The position numbers were made by a program, and so were the translations under genes. Shown here piece after piece: positions 26,221 to 34,379 of a stretch of 64,000 bases of DNA. The first letter of the stretch is position 1. Each line of letters starts with the position of its first letter. This DNA is from Streptomyces sp. NRRL F-2664. Its GTDB lineage: Bacteria > Actinomycetota > Actinomycetes > Streptomycetales > Streptomycetaceae. The notes under the pieces were generated by a model. It saw only the letters and a program-made list of their open reading frames with translations, was not told the origin of the DNA and made no database searches. The stretch spans positions 104,605 to 168,604 of the forward strand of contig NZ_JOFX01000013.1 in the NCBI RefSeq assembly GCF_000719345.1, in the 5' to 3' direction.

Positions 26221-27440
26221 CCGGCGACGACCGCTACACGGTGATCTCGGCGGACTGCCACGCGGGCGCAGACCTGCTGGACTACAAGCCGTACCTGGAG
26301 AAGCGCCACCACGACGAGTTCGACGCCTGGGCCGCCACGTACGTCAACCCGTACGAGGACCTCCTGGCGGACACGGCGGACCGCAACTGGAACTCGGCCC
26401 GCCGACTGGCCGAGCTGGAGGCGGACGGCATCGTCGCCGAGGTCGTCTTCCCCAACACCGTCCCGCCGTTCTTCCCCAAGGCCTCCCTGATGGCCCAGCC
26501 GCCGACCGCCGCGGAGTTCGCGATGCGCTGGGCCGGCCTCCAGGCCCACAACCGCTGGCTGGCGGACTTCTGCGCGGACGCGCCGGGCCGGCGCGCGGGC
26601 GTCGCGCAGATCCTCCTCAACGACGTGGACGCGGCGGTCCGGGAGATCCGCCGTACGAAAGAGGCGGGCCTGACGGGCGGCATCCTGCTGCCCGGCGTAC
26701 CGCCCGGCTCCCCGGTGCCCGAGTTGTACTCGGCCGTCTACGACCCCGTCTGGGCGGTCTGCGACGAGCTCGACGTCCCCGTCAACCACCACGGCGGCTC
26801 GGCGTCGCCGCCGCTCGGCGACGAACCGGCGGCCCGGGCGGTGTTCATGGTGGAGACCACGTGGTTCTCCCACCGCGCCCTGTGGCACCTCGTCTTCGGC
26901 GGGGCGTTCCGGCGCCACCCGGGGCTGAAGCTGGTCCTGACGGAGCAGGGCTCCGGCTGGATCCCGGGCGTGCTGGAGATGCTGGACTACTACCACGGCC
27001 GCCTGGTCGCGGCGTCGGCCACGGCCGAGGCCAAGTTCGGGGCGGGCCTCGCCGAGGCCATGGGCAAGGGCCCGAGCGAGGTCTGGCGGGACAACTGCTT
27101 CGTGGGGGCGAGCTTCATGCGTCCGCACGAGGTCCCCCTGCGGGACCGGATCGGTCTCGACAAGATCATGTGGGGCAGCGACTACCCCCACGACGAGGGC
27201 ACGACCCCCTTCTCCCGCGAGGGTCTGCGCATCGCCTACGCGGGCCTGCCGCGCGAGGAGGTCGCCGCGATGGTCGGCGGCAACGCGGCCCGCGTCTACG
27301 GCTTCGACCCGACCCTCCTCGACGCCCTCGCGGCGAAGCACGGCCCGCTGGTCCGGGAGATCGCCGAACCCCTGGCGGAAATCCCCCCGGCGGCCACCAG
27401 CCCTGCCTTCGCCCCGGGGGGCTCGGTCCGCGTCTGGTGA
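26217..27440 (+). CDS. Amidohydro_2 family metal-dependent hydrolase or decarboxylase (second of two)
   Basis: 407 aa from a GTG overlapping the previous stop. It shares with its neighbour the start VISADCHAGADL, again lacking the second His of HxH, the middle segment NHHGGSASPPLG and the C-terminal MWGSDYPHDEGTTPFS. The two are diverged paralogues, suggesting successive steps or a heteromer. It also has the conserved FPNTVPPFF segment after VAEVV. Ends the run that began with the acetoacetate-decarboxylase-like gene. Confidence 0.85.
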   Translation: MTGDDRYTVISADCHAGADLLDYKPYLEKRHHDEFDAWAATYVNPYEDLLADTADRNWNSARRLAELEADGIVAEVVFPNTVPPFFPKASLMAQPPTAAEFAMRWAGLQAHNRWLADFCADAPGRRAGVAQILLNDVDAAVREIRRTKEAGLTGGILLPGVPPGSPVPELYSAVYDPVWAVCDELDVPVNHHGGSASPPLGDEPAARAVFMVETTWFSHRALWHLVFGGAFRRHPGLKLVLTEQGSGWIPGVLEMLDYYHGRLVAASATAEAKFGAGLAEAMGKGPSEVWRDNCFVGASFMRPHEVPLRDRIGLDKIMWGSDYPHDEGTTPFSREGLRIAYAGLPREEVAAMVGGNAARVYGFDPTLLDALAAKHGPLVREIAEPLAEIPPAATSPAFAPGGSVRVW

Positions 27441-27500
27441 CGAAACGTCTCGAACCCTTTCATTCCCCACCCTCGCCGAACCGACGGTAACCACATCGGA

Positions 27501-27512
27501 TACCGATCGGTA
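27501..27512. promoter_or_regulatory. Palindrome TACCGATCGGTA upstream of the AGMO-like gene
   Basis: Perfect 12-bp palindrome. A related imperfect copy, ACCGACGGTAAC, lies about two helical turns upstream at 27479-27490. Such sequences are typical operators of TetR- or LysR-type regulators. The gene's predicted -10 element, TATGGT at 27545-27550, lies 33 bases further on. Confidence 0.55.
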
Positions 27513-27544
27513 ACAACCTCTAGCGGCACCCGCGAAGGCGCCTC

Positions 27545-27550
27545 TATGGT
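27545..27550 (+). promoter_or_regulatory. -10 element TATGGT, possible leaderless start
   Basis: TATGGT ends six bases before the ATG at 27557, which would put transcription initiation at the start codon itself. No ribosome-binding site precedes the ATG, in line with a leaderless mRNA. A -35 hexamer is not clear. Confidence 0.4.
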
Positions 27551-27556
27551 GCGGAC

Positions 27557-28546
27557 ATGCCGAACCTGCCCGATGTCGTGCTGTGGTCCATTCCCGCCTT
27601 CGTGCTGCTCACCGTCATCGAGCTGGTGAGCTACCGCCTCCATCCGGACGACGACGCGGAGGGCTACGACACCAAGGACGCCGTCACCAGCATCAGCATG
27701 GGCCTCGGCAGCATCGGCTTCGACCTCCTCTGGAAGATCCCGGTGGTCGCGGTCTTCACCGCCGTCTACGAACTCACCCCGCTGCGGGTGCCGTTGCTGT
27801 GGTGGACCCTTCCGCTGATGCTGCTCGCCCAGGACTTCCTCTACTACTGGCAGCACCGCGGCCACCATGTGATCCGCATCCTGTGGGCCTGCCACGTGGT
27901 CCACCACAGCAGCCGGAAGTTCAACCTCACCACCGCCCTGCGCCAGCCCTGGACGAGTGCCACGACGTACTGGTTCTACCTGCCGATGGTGGCCGTCGGC
28001 GTGCACCCGGCCGTGATCCCCTTCTGCTACGGCATCAACCTGCTGTACCAGTTCTGGGTCCACACCGAGCGCATCGGGAAGCTGCCCCGCGCCTACGAGT
28101 ACGTCTTCAACACCCCCTCCCACCACCGCGTGCACCACGCGTCCCAGGGCGGCTACCTGGACCGCAACTACGGCGGCATCCTGATCGTCTGGGACCGGAT
28201 GTTCGGATCCTGGGTCGGGGAGACCGACAAGCCCGTCTACGGGCTCACCAAGAACATCGACACCTACAACCCGCTGTGCGTCGCCACGCACGAGTACGCC
28301 GCCATCGCGCGGGACGTGCGCGCAGCCCGGAGCTGGAGCGAACGGGCCGGCCGGGTCTTCCGCGGCCCCGGCTGGCAGCCTGCCCCGGCCGCGGTCCCCG
28401 CGACGGCGGGTGCCTCTGCCGCGACCGCCGGCGCGCCGACTTCCGCGGCCGCACCCGCCCCGGCGACCGCCGGTGCTTCCGCCCCCGCGGCCGCCCCCGC
28501 GGCCGTCCCCGCCGCCGATCCGGCCGTACAGGAGACCAGCGCGTGA
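27557..28546 (+). CDS. Fatty-acid-hydroxylase superfamily membrane oxygenase, alkylglycerol-monooxygenase-like
   Basis: 329 aa integral membrane di-iron protein. The three His clusters are HRGHH (residues 100-104), HVVHHSS (113-119) and HHRVHH (189-194), with another His in LYQFWVHTE. These segments, and NTPSHHRVHH followed by DRNYGGILIVWDRMFG, resemble animal alkylglycerol monooxygenase (TMEM195) more than classical sterol desaturases. That enzyme oxidises ether lipids at the O-alkyl carbon. The last 50 residues are an Ala/Pro/Thr tail. The stop overlaps the lysoplasmalogenase start. Substrate is inferred, not shown. Confidence 0.82.
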   Translation: MPNLPDVVLWSIPAFVLLTVIELVSYRLHPDDDAEGYDTKDAVTSISMGLGSIGFDLLWKIPVVAVFTAVYELTPLRVPLLWWTLPLMLLAQDFLYYWQHRGHHVIRILWACHVVHHSSRKFNLTTALRQPWTSATTYWFYLPMVAVGVHPAVIPFCYGINLLYQFWVHTERIGKLPRAYEYVFNTPSHHRVHHASQGGYLDRNYGGILIVWDRMFGSWVGETDKPVYGLTKNIDTYNPLCVATHEYAAIARDVRAARSWSERAGRVFRGPGWQPAPAAVPATAGASAATAGAPTSAAAPAPATAGASAPAAAPAAVPAADPAVQETSA

Positions 28547-29226
28547 GCACCGAGTCACCGGGCCGCCCCGCCCCCTCCTGGGCCGCCCCGCGGGCCGCGG
28601 CCGACCGGGCGCGGCGGGGCCGCCTCGCCCTGTACGGCTTCGCCGCCGCCACCGCCGTCGACCTCGGGTCACTGCTGGCCGGCTGGCACCTCGGGCACGT
28701 CATCGCCAAGCCGCTGCTGATGCCGCTGCTCGTCGGCCACGCCGTCACGCGCGGTGCCCCCCGCCTGCTGGTCGCCGCCCTGCTGTTCGGCTGGGGCGGG
28801 GACCTCGCCCTGCTCTTCGACGCCGAGGCCGCCTTCCTCGTCGGGATGGGCTCCTTCGCCGTCGGGCACGTCTGCTACCTCGTGCTCTTCGGCAAGCGCC
28901 CCGCGAACCCGCTGCTCGGCGGCGCCTACGGCCTCGCCCTGCTCGGGACCGTCGCCCTGCTCTGGGCCGACCTGCCCGCGGACCTGCGGATCCCGGTGGC
29001 GGGGTACAGCCTGCTGCTGACCGCCATGGCCTTCCGCTCCAGCGCCCTCGGCCTGCGCGCCGGCATCGGCGGCGCGCTGTTCCTGCTGTCCGACACCCTC
29101 ATCGCCACCGGTGTCGCCGACTGGCCGCAGCTGCCCCGTCCCGACTTCTGGATCATGGCCACGTACCTGGCCGCCCAATACCTCCTGGCCACCGGCGCGA
29201 CCACGCGCGAAGCAGGCGTACCGTAG
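28543..29226 (+). CDS. Lysoplasmalogenase, YhhN/TMEM86 family
   Basis: 227 aa with about eight membrane helices. Conserved family features are AKPLLMPLL near residue 50, WGGDLALLF and LVGMGSFAVGHVCYL, and the segment LSDTLIATGV in the second half. The animal enzyme TMEM86B hydrolyses the vinyl-ether bond of lysoplasmalogens to release a fatty aldehyde. The GTG start overlaps the stop of the AGMO-like gene (GTGA), so the two are coupled. About 40 soluble residues precede the first helix. Confidence 0.85.
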   Translation: MSTESPGRPAPSWAAPRAAADRARRGRLALYGFAAATAVDLGSLLAGWHLGHVIAKPLLMPLLVGHAVTRGAPRLLVAALLFGWGGDLALLFDAEAAFLVGMGSFAVGHVCYLVLFGKRPANPLLGGAYGLALLGTVALLWADLPADLRIPVAGYSLLLTAMAFRSSALGLRAGIGGALFLLSDTLIATGVADWPQLPRPDFWIMATYLAAQYLLATGATTREAGVP

Positions 29227-29281
29227 GACGGTCATCAGTCGTACAAGACTGAACGATCCTGATCGGGAGGACTGCACCACC

Positions 29282-30325
29282 ATGCGCGCCACCGTCATCC
29301 ACGCCCCGCACGACATCCGCGTGGAGGAGGTGCCCGATGCTGCGATCCAGCGCCCCGAGGACGCCGTCGTCCGCGTCCTGCGGGCCTGCATCTGCGGCAG
29401 CGACCTGTGGGCCTACCGGGGCGAGGCCGAGCGGCAGCCGGGGCAGCGCATCGGTCACGAGTTCCTCGGCGTGGTCGAGGAGACCGGACCCGCTGTGTCC
29501 GGGCTGCGCGCCGGAGACCTCGTCGTCGCGCCCTTCATGTGGTCGGACGGCACCTGCGAATACTGCAAGGAGGGTCTCTACACCTCCTGCGACCACGGCG
29601 GCTTCTGGGGCTCGGTCGGCCACGACGGCGGCCAGGGCGAGGCCGTCCGCGTCCCGCACGCCGACGGCACCCTGGTCAAGCTGCCCGCCGAGGCCGTCTC
29701 CGACGACCACCTGCTGACCGGTCTGCTCGCGCTCTCCGACGTCATGGGCACCGGGCACCACGCGGCTCTGGGCGCGGGGGTGCGCCCCGGCTCCACGGTC
29801 GCCGTCGTCGGTGACGGCGCGGTCGGCCTGTGCGGCGTGCTCGCCGCCAAGCGGCTGGGCGCCGAGCGGATCATCGCGCTGGGCCGCCACACCGTCCGTA
29901 CCGACATCGCCAGGCTCTTCGGGGCCACCGACGTCGTCGCCGAGCGGGGCGAGGCCGCCGAGGCGGCCGTGCGCGAACTCACCGGCGGTCGCGGCGCACA
30001 CGCCGTCATCGAGGCGGTCGGCACCGAGCAGTCCATGCGCACGGCCGTGAACATCACCCGCGACGGCGGGGCCGTCGGCTACGTCGGCGTGCCGCACGGC
30101 AGCGGTACCGGCCTCGACCTCGGTGTCATGTTCGACCGCAACATCACCCTGCGCGGAGGGGTGGCCCCGGTCCGCGCCTACATCCCGGAGCTGCTGGAGG
30201 ACGTGCTCGCCGGCGTGATCGACCCGGCGCCCGTCTTCGACCGCGCGGTGCCCCTGGACGGGGTCCCGGACGGCTACCGGGCCATGGACGACCGCTCCGC
30301 GCTGAAGGTGCTGATCAAGCCCTGA
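29282..30325 (+). CDS. Zinc-dependent alcohol dehydrogenase family protein
   Basis: 347 aa medium-chain dehydrogenase. Catalytic zinc ligands appear in ICGSDLWAYRG and GHEFLGVVEE; the structural zinc loop reads DGTCEYCKEGLYTSC, with one of the usual four Cys missing. The Rossmann motif is VVGDGAVGLCGVLAAK. An aldehyde or alcohol substrate is likely; processing of an aldehyde from the preceding lipid-cleaving pair is possible. GGGAGG stands about 8 bases upstream of the ATG at 29282, 55 bases after the previous stop. Confidence 0.9.
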   Translation: MRATVIHAPHDIRVEEVPDAAIQRPEDAVVRVLRACICGSDLWAYRGEAERQPGQRIGHEFLGVVEETGPAVSGLRAGDLVVAPFMWSDGTCEYCKEGLYTSCDHGGFWGSVGHDGGQGEAVRVPHADGTLVKLPAEAVSDDHLLTGLLALSDVMGTGHHAALGAGVRPGSTVAVVGDGAVGLCGVLAAKRLGAERIIALGRHTVRTDIARLFGATDVVAERGEAAEAAVRELTGGRGAHAVIEAVGTEQSMRTAVNITRDGGAVGYVGVPHGSGTGLDLGVMFDRNITLRGGVAPVRAYIPELLEDVLAGVIDPAPVFDRAVPLDGVPDGYRAMDDRSALKVLIKP

Positions 30326-30346
30326 CCCACGGGCGTTGCGCACGCG

Positions 30347-30386
30347 CGGACGGGCCGGCCGGGGATCACCCCGCCCGGCCCGTCCG
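30347..30386. terminator. Bidirectional terminator after the alcohol dehydrogenase
   Basis: Stem CGGACGGGCC/GGCCCGTCCG (30347-30356 with 30377-30386), ten perfect pairs, with further GC-rich pairing inside. It lies between the convergent alcohol dehydrogenase and protease genes. Confidence 0.8.
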
Positions 30387-30409
30387 TACGACCGTGACGG
30401 TGTGCCGTA

Positions 30410-31951
30410 CTACTTCACGGCCTTGAGGGCATCCACGACGCCGTGGCCGTAGTAGCCCGTCTGACCCCACTTGGCCTGGCAGGTGGTGGCGTTGATCAGC
30501 GCGCCCGTGGCGTCGTAGATCTGTGCCGGGCACGTCGCCTTCGTGGACTGCGCCTTCAGCATCGCCTGGAGCTGCGAGGGCGTGGCCGACGGGTGGGTGC
30601 TCTTGAGGAGCGCCGCGACGCCCGCGACGTGCGGGGCGGCCATCGAGGTGCCCTGCTTGTAGCCGTAGCCGCCCGGGACGGTCGACAGCACGCGGCCGTT
30701 GGCGTCCGGGGTGGCCGGGACCTGCCACTTGTCGCCGCCCGGGGCCGCGACGTCCACGACCCCGAGGCCGTAGCTGGAGTAGTACGAGCGCAGGCCCTTG
30801 TCACCGGTCGCGGAGACGGTGACCACGCCCGGCAGCTGCGTCGGCAGGTCCAGGCAGACCTTCGGGTCGATGGTGCGCGTCACCGGAGTGGTGTCGTTCG
30901 GGCTGGTGGTGTCCTCCAGGGAGGCCGCGGCCAGGTCCTGGTTGGAGTTGCCGGCCGACGCCACGTGCAGGGTGCCCTTGCGCTCGGCGTACTTGGTGGC
31001 CCGGCCGATGGCCTCCACCAGCGCCTTCTGGTCGTCGTCGGTCTTGCAGTTGAAGAGCCACGGGTCGACGTAGTAGCTGTTGTTGGTCACCTCGATCCCC
31101 TTCTCGGCGGCGAACATGAAGCCGCAGACGACCGCCTCGGTGTAGAAGAGGCTCGTCCCGGGCTCGCTCACCTTGATCGCGGCTATCTTCACGCCGGGCG
31201 CCACACCGCTGATGCCGACGCCGTTGCGCGGGGCGCCTATGGTGCCGGCGACGTGCGTGCCGTGGTCGCTGCCGTCCGGGTACGGGCGCCAGGCGCCCTC
31301 GGTGGTGTCCGCGACGCCGCCGACGCAGTTGGCCGACTGGCCCTTGGAGAAGTTCGGGGCGAGATCGGGGTGGGTGTCGTCCACGCCCGTGTCGATGACG
31401 CCCACGGTGACGTCCTGGCTGCCATCGTTGATCTTGTGAGCCTCGTCGGCCTTGATCGTCCGCAGGTCCCACTGGTTGGGCTCCAGCGGCTCCTGACCCT
31501 CCTGGGCCTGCGACGCCGCCTTGGCGGCATCCGCCTCGCTCAGCCGCTGGGTCGCGCCCTCGTCGGTGGTCTGCACCGCCTGCAGCGGGGCCGTCCGGGT
31601 GGCGCCGACCGACACGAACAGCCCACGCTGGGCGCGCAGCTGCTTGGCGAAGTCCGGGTTCTGGGAGTGTGCGACGACGACCCCGATCTGCTCATACGCC
31701 GTCACCACCGTTCCGCCGGCCCGCTCGACGGCCTTCTTCGCCGCCTTCATGGTGGCGTACGCGTTCAGGTTCGCCACGTACGACAGCTTGGGGCCGGTGG
31801 TCTCGGACGGGGAGGCCGTCGCCGCCTCCGCACCGGTGCCCAGCGGGGCGGCGGAGGCCGACACCGAGGGCAGCAGGGCGAGCGAGGCGGTGAGCGCCAG
31901 GCCGACCGGTACGGCGAGGGCACGCCGGCGGGCGGATCCCAGATGAGCCAT
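30410..31951 (-). CDS. Secreted subtilisin-like serine protease (S8)
   Basis: 513 aa. Signal peptide at residues 1-35 (basic start, hydrophobic core, ASA cleavage region), a pro-region to about residue 165, then the catalytic domain. The triad is in VGVIDTGVDDTHPD (Asp), GSDHGTHVAGTIG (His) and QGTSMAAPHVAG (Ser), with the oxyanion Asn in VASAGNSNQ. Two cysteines in the C-terminal 40 residues may be paired. Divergent from the DUF485 gene. Probable nutritional or developmental extracellular protease. Confidence 0.95.
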   Translation of the reverse strand: MAHLGSARRRALAVPVGLALTASLALLPSVSASAAPLGTGAEAATASPSETTGPKLSYVANLNAYATMKAAKKAVERAGGTVVTAYEQIGVVVAHSQNPDFAKQLRAQRGLFVSVGATRTAPLQAVQTTDEGATQRLSEADAAKAASQAQEGQEPLEPNQWDLRTIKADEAHKINDGSQDVTVGVIDTGVDDTHPDLAPNFSKGQSANCVGGVADTTEGAWRPYPDGSDHGTHVAGTIGAPRNGVGISGVAPGVKIAAIKVSEPGTSLFYTEAVVCGFMFAAEKGIEVTNNSYYVDPWLFNCKTDDDQKALVEAIGRATKYAERKGTLHVASAGNSNQDLAAASLEDTTSPNDTTPVTRTIDPKVCLDLPTQLPGVVTVSATGDKGLRSYYSSYGLGVVDVAAPGGDKWQVPATPDANGRVLSTVPGGYGYKQGTSMAAPHVAGVAALLKSTHPSATPSQLQAMLKAQSTKATCPAQIYDATGALINATTCQAKWGQTGYYGHGVVDALKAVK

Positions 31952-32211
31952 GGGTTCTCCAGATCATCTTTCGGAAAAGCCGTCCGCACGCGGTCGCGCC
32001 GGACGGGGTCATGACAAGCGAACCTAGTGCCGCCGTTCCCGTTTCCGCCATCAGTTCGAGAAAACAGTTCTCCAAGATTCCACAGGTGTTGAACCGTCCC
32101 GACACGCCGGCCGTGCCGTTGACAGAGGGGGGTCAGCGCCATCGACCCCGCCCCACGGAGGTTGTTTTGTCCGTCGTCCCCACCGCACCTGCGTCACAAG
32201 GAGATCCCCCC

Positions 32212-32577
32212 GTGACCACCGAAGCAGCGCCGCCTCCGGGCAGCGCGGGAACGCCCCTGGCGGGCCCCACGGCCGAAGAGTTCGTGAGCGTCCAGCAGAG
32301 CCCCGAGTTCGCCGAACTCCGCCGCTCCTACCGCTCCTTCGCCTTCCCGCTCACCGTGGCCTTCATCGCCTGGTACCTGCTCTACGTGCTGCTGTCCAAC
32401 TACGCGGGCGGCTTCATGGGGACCAAGGTCTTCGGCAACATCAACGTCGCCCTGGTGCTCGGCCTCGCCCAGTTCGCGACGACCTTCCTCATCGCCTGGC
32501 TGTACGCGCGCCACGCCGCCGCCCGGCTCGACCCGCGCGCTGCGGCCATCAAGGCCCGGATGGAGGCCTCCGAATGA
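32212..32577 (+). CDS. DUF485 membrane protein
   Basis: 121 aa from a GTG with AAGGAG eight bases upstream. The family segment SPEFAELRRSYRSFAFPLTVAFIAWYLLYVLLSNYA is followed by a second helix (INVALVLGLAQFATTFLIAWLYARHA). DUF485 proteins are encoded immediately before acetate/solute symporters, as here, where its stop overlaps the next start. Presumed accessory subunit of that transporter. The 260-base spacer upstream is shared with the protease and contains a TTGACA at 32118-32123 but no clear -10. Confidence 0.9.
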   Translation: MTTEAAPPPGSAGTPLAGPTAEEFVSVQQSPEFAELRRSYRSFAFPLTVAFIAWYLLYVLLSNYAGGFMGTKVFGNINVALVLGLAQFATTFLIAWLYARHAAARLDPRAAAIKARMEASE

Positions 32578-34202
32578 CCGGCACGCACCACGTGACGACG
32601 CTCGCCGCGGGCGCCTCCGAGCACCGCCCGCTCATCATCACCCTGTTCGGGCTGTTCGTCGTCGCCACCCTGGTCATCACGGTCTGGGCCGGCCGCCAGA
32701 CCAAGGACGCCGCGGACTTCTACGCCGGCGGCCGCCAGTTCACCGGCTTCCAGAACGGCCTCGCCATCTCCGGCGACTACATGTCCGCCGCGTCGTTCCT
32801 CGGCATCGCCGGGGCCATCGCCCTCTTCGGCTACGACGGCTTCCTCTACTCCATCGGCTTCCTCGTCGCCTGGCTGGTCGCCCTGCTCCTCGTCGCCGAG
32901 CCGCTGCGCAACTCGGGCCGCTACACGATGGGCGACGTCCTCGCGTACCGGATGCGCCAGCGGCCCGTCCGCACCGCCGCCGGCACCTCCACCATCGTGG
33001 TGTCGATCTTCTACCTGCTCGCCCAGATGGCCGGCGCCGGCGTCCTCGTCTCGCTGCTCCTCGGCATCACCAGCGACGGCGGCAAGGTGGCGGTCGTCGC
33101 GCTCGTCGGCGTCCTGATGATCGTCTACGTGACCATCGGCGGGATGAAGGGCACCACCTGGGTCCAGATGATCAAAGCGGTCCTGCTGATCGCGGGCGCC
33201 CTCCTGATCACCCTGCTGGTGCTCGTGAAGTTCAACTTCAACGTCTCCGACCTGCTCGGCAAGGCCGCCGAGAACAGCGGCCAGGGAGTGAAGTTCCTCG
33301 AACCGGGCCTGAAGTACGGCAAGGACTCCACCTCGAAGCTGGACTTCCTCTCCCTCGGCCTCGCGCTGGTCCTCGGCACCGCCGGCCTCCCGCACATCCT
33401 GATCCGCTTCTACACCGTGCCCACCGCCAAGGCCGCCCGGAAGTCCGTCAACTGGGCCATCGGCATCATCGGCGCCTTCTACCTCATGACCATCGCCCTC
33501 GGCTTCGGCGCCGCGGCGCTGCTGGAGCGCGCCGACATCCTGGCCTCCAACAAGGCCGGCAACACCGCCGCCCCCCTGCTCGCCCAGGCGGTCGGCGGCG
33601 GCGCGGACTCCACCGGCGGCGCCGTCCTGCTCGCCGTGATCTCGGCGGTCGCCTTCGCCACCATCCTCGCCGTGGTCGCCGGCCTCACCCTCGCCTCCTC
33701 CTCGTCCTTCGCCCACGACCTGTACGTGAACGTGATCCGCCGGGGCAAGGCCACCGAACAGGAGGAGGTGCGCGCCGCGCGCTGGTCCACGGTCGTCATC
33801 GGCGCCGTCGCGATCGGCCTCGGCGCCCTCGCCCGCGACCTCAACGTCGCCGGACTCGTCGCGCTCGCCTTCGCCGTCGCCGCCTCCGCCAACCTGCCGA
33901 CCATCCTCTACAGCCTCTTCTGGAAGCGCTTCACCACCCAGGGCGCGCTCTGGTCGATCTACGGCGGACTCGTCTCGGCGGTCGGCCTGGTGCTGTTCTC
34001 CCCGGTCGTGTCCGGCAAGCCCACCTCGATGTTCAAGGACGCGGACTTCTACTGGTTCCCGCTGGAGAACCCGGGGATCATCTCGATCCCCCTCGGCTTC
34101 CTCCTCGGATGGCTGGGAACCGTCCTCACCAAGGAGAAGGCCGATCCGCAGAAGTTCGCCGAGCTGGAGGTGCGCTCCCTCACCGGAACAGGGGCGCACT
34201 GA
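32574..34202 (+). CDS. actP: Sodium/solute symporter, acetate permease type
   Basis: 542 aa SSS-family transporter with about 13 membrane helices. Typical segments are DFYAGGRQFTGFQNGLAISGDYMSAASFLG near the N-terminus and GTAGLPHILIRFYTVPTAKAARKSV in the middle. Both are shared with E. coli ActP, which imports acetate and other short carboxylates with sodium. It overlaps the DUF485 gene (ATGA) and is followed by a strong terminator. The exact substrate is inferred from family. Confidence 0.9.
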   Translation: MTGTHHVTTLAAGASEHRPLIITLFGLFVVATLVITVWAGRQTKDAADFYAGGRQFTGFQNGLAISGDYMSAASFLGIAGAIALFGYDGFLYSIGFLVAWLVALLLVAEPLRNSGRYTMGDVLAYRMRQRPVRTAAGTSTIVVSIFYLLAQMAGAGVLVSLLLGITSDGGKVAVVALVGVLMIVYVTIGGMKGTTWVQMIKAVLLIAGALLITLLVLVKFNFNVSDLLGKAAENSGQGVKFLEPGLKYGKDSTSKLDFLSLGLALVLGTAGLPHILIRFYTVPTAKAARKSVNWAIGIIGAFYLMTIALGFGAAALLERADILASNKAGNTAAPLLAQAVGGGADSTGGAVLLAVISAVAFATILAVVAGLTLASSSSFAHDLYVNVIRRGKATEQEEVRAARWSTVVIGAVAIGLGALARDLNVAGLVALAFAVAASANLPTILYSLFWKRFTTQGALWSIYGGLVSAVGLVLFSPVVSGKPTSMFKDADFYWFPLENPGIISIPLGFLLGWLGTVLTKEKADPQKFAELEVRSLTGTGAH

Positions 34203-34223
34203 CATCGTCCGAACACCCAGCGT

Positions 34224-34253
34224 GGCCGCGTCGTAGGGACCTACGACGCGGCC
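34224..34253 (+). terminator. Terminator after the acetate symporter gene
   Basis: Long inverted repeat GGCCGCGTCGTAGG/CCTACGACGCGGCC separated by two bases (34224-34237 with 34240-34253), starting 21 bases past the stop codon. Physically the top of the stem must open into a loop. Confidence 0.85.
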
Positions 34254-34379
34254 GCGTTACGTCTCGTTCATTCGGGGACCACAGAACGACACACGCGTCA
34301 CGTAGTCTCGAAAGAGGACGCGTGCAGTGGATCCGATGGCGCGCGCACCTCTACTTCCGGACAGGGGAGGGGGCCCACA

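Noticed and set aside
32400..34205. 601-aa minus-strand open frame
   Set aside because: Exact antisense shadow of the DUF485/ActP pair, rich in Gly/Asp/Glu as expected for that strand.
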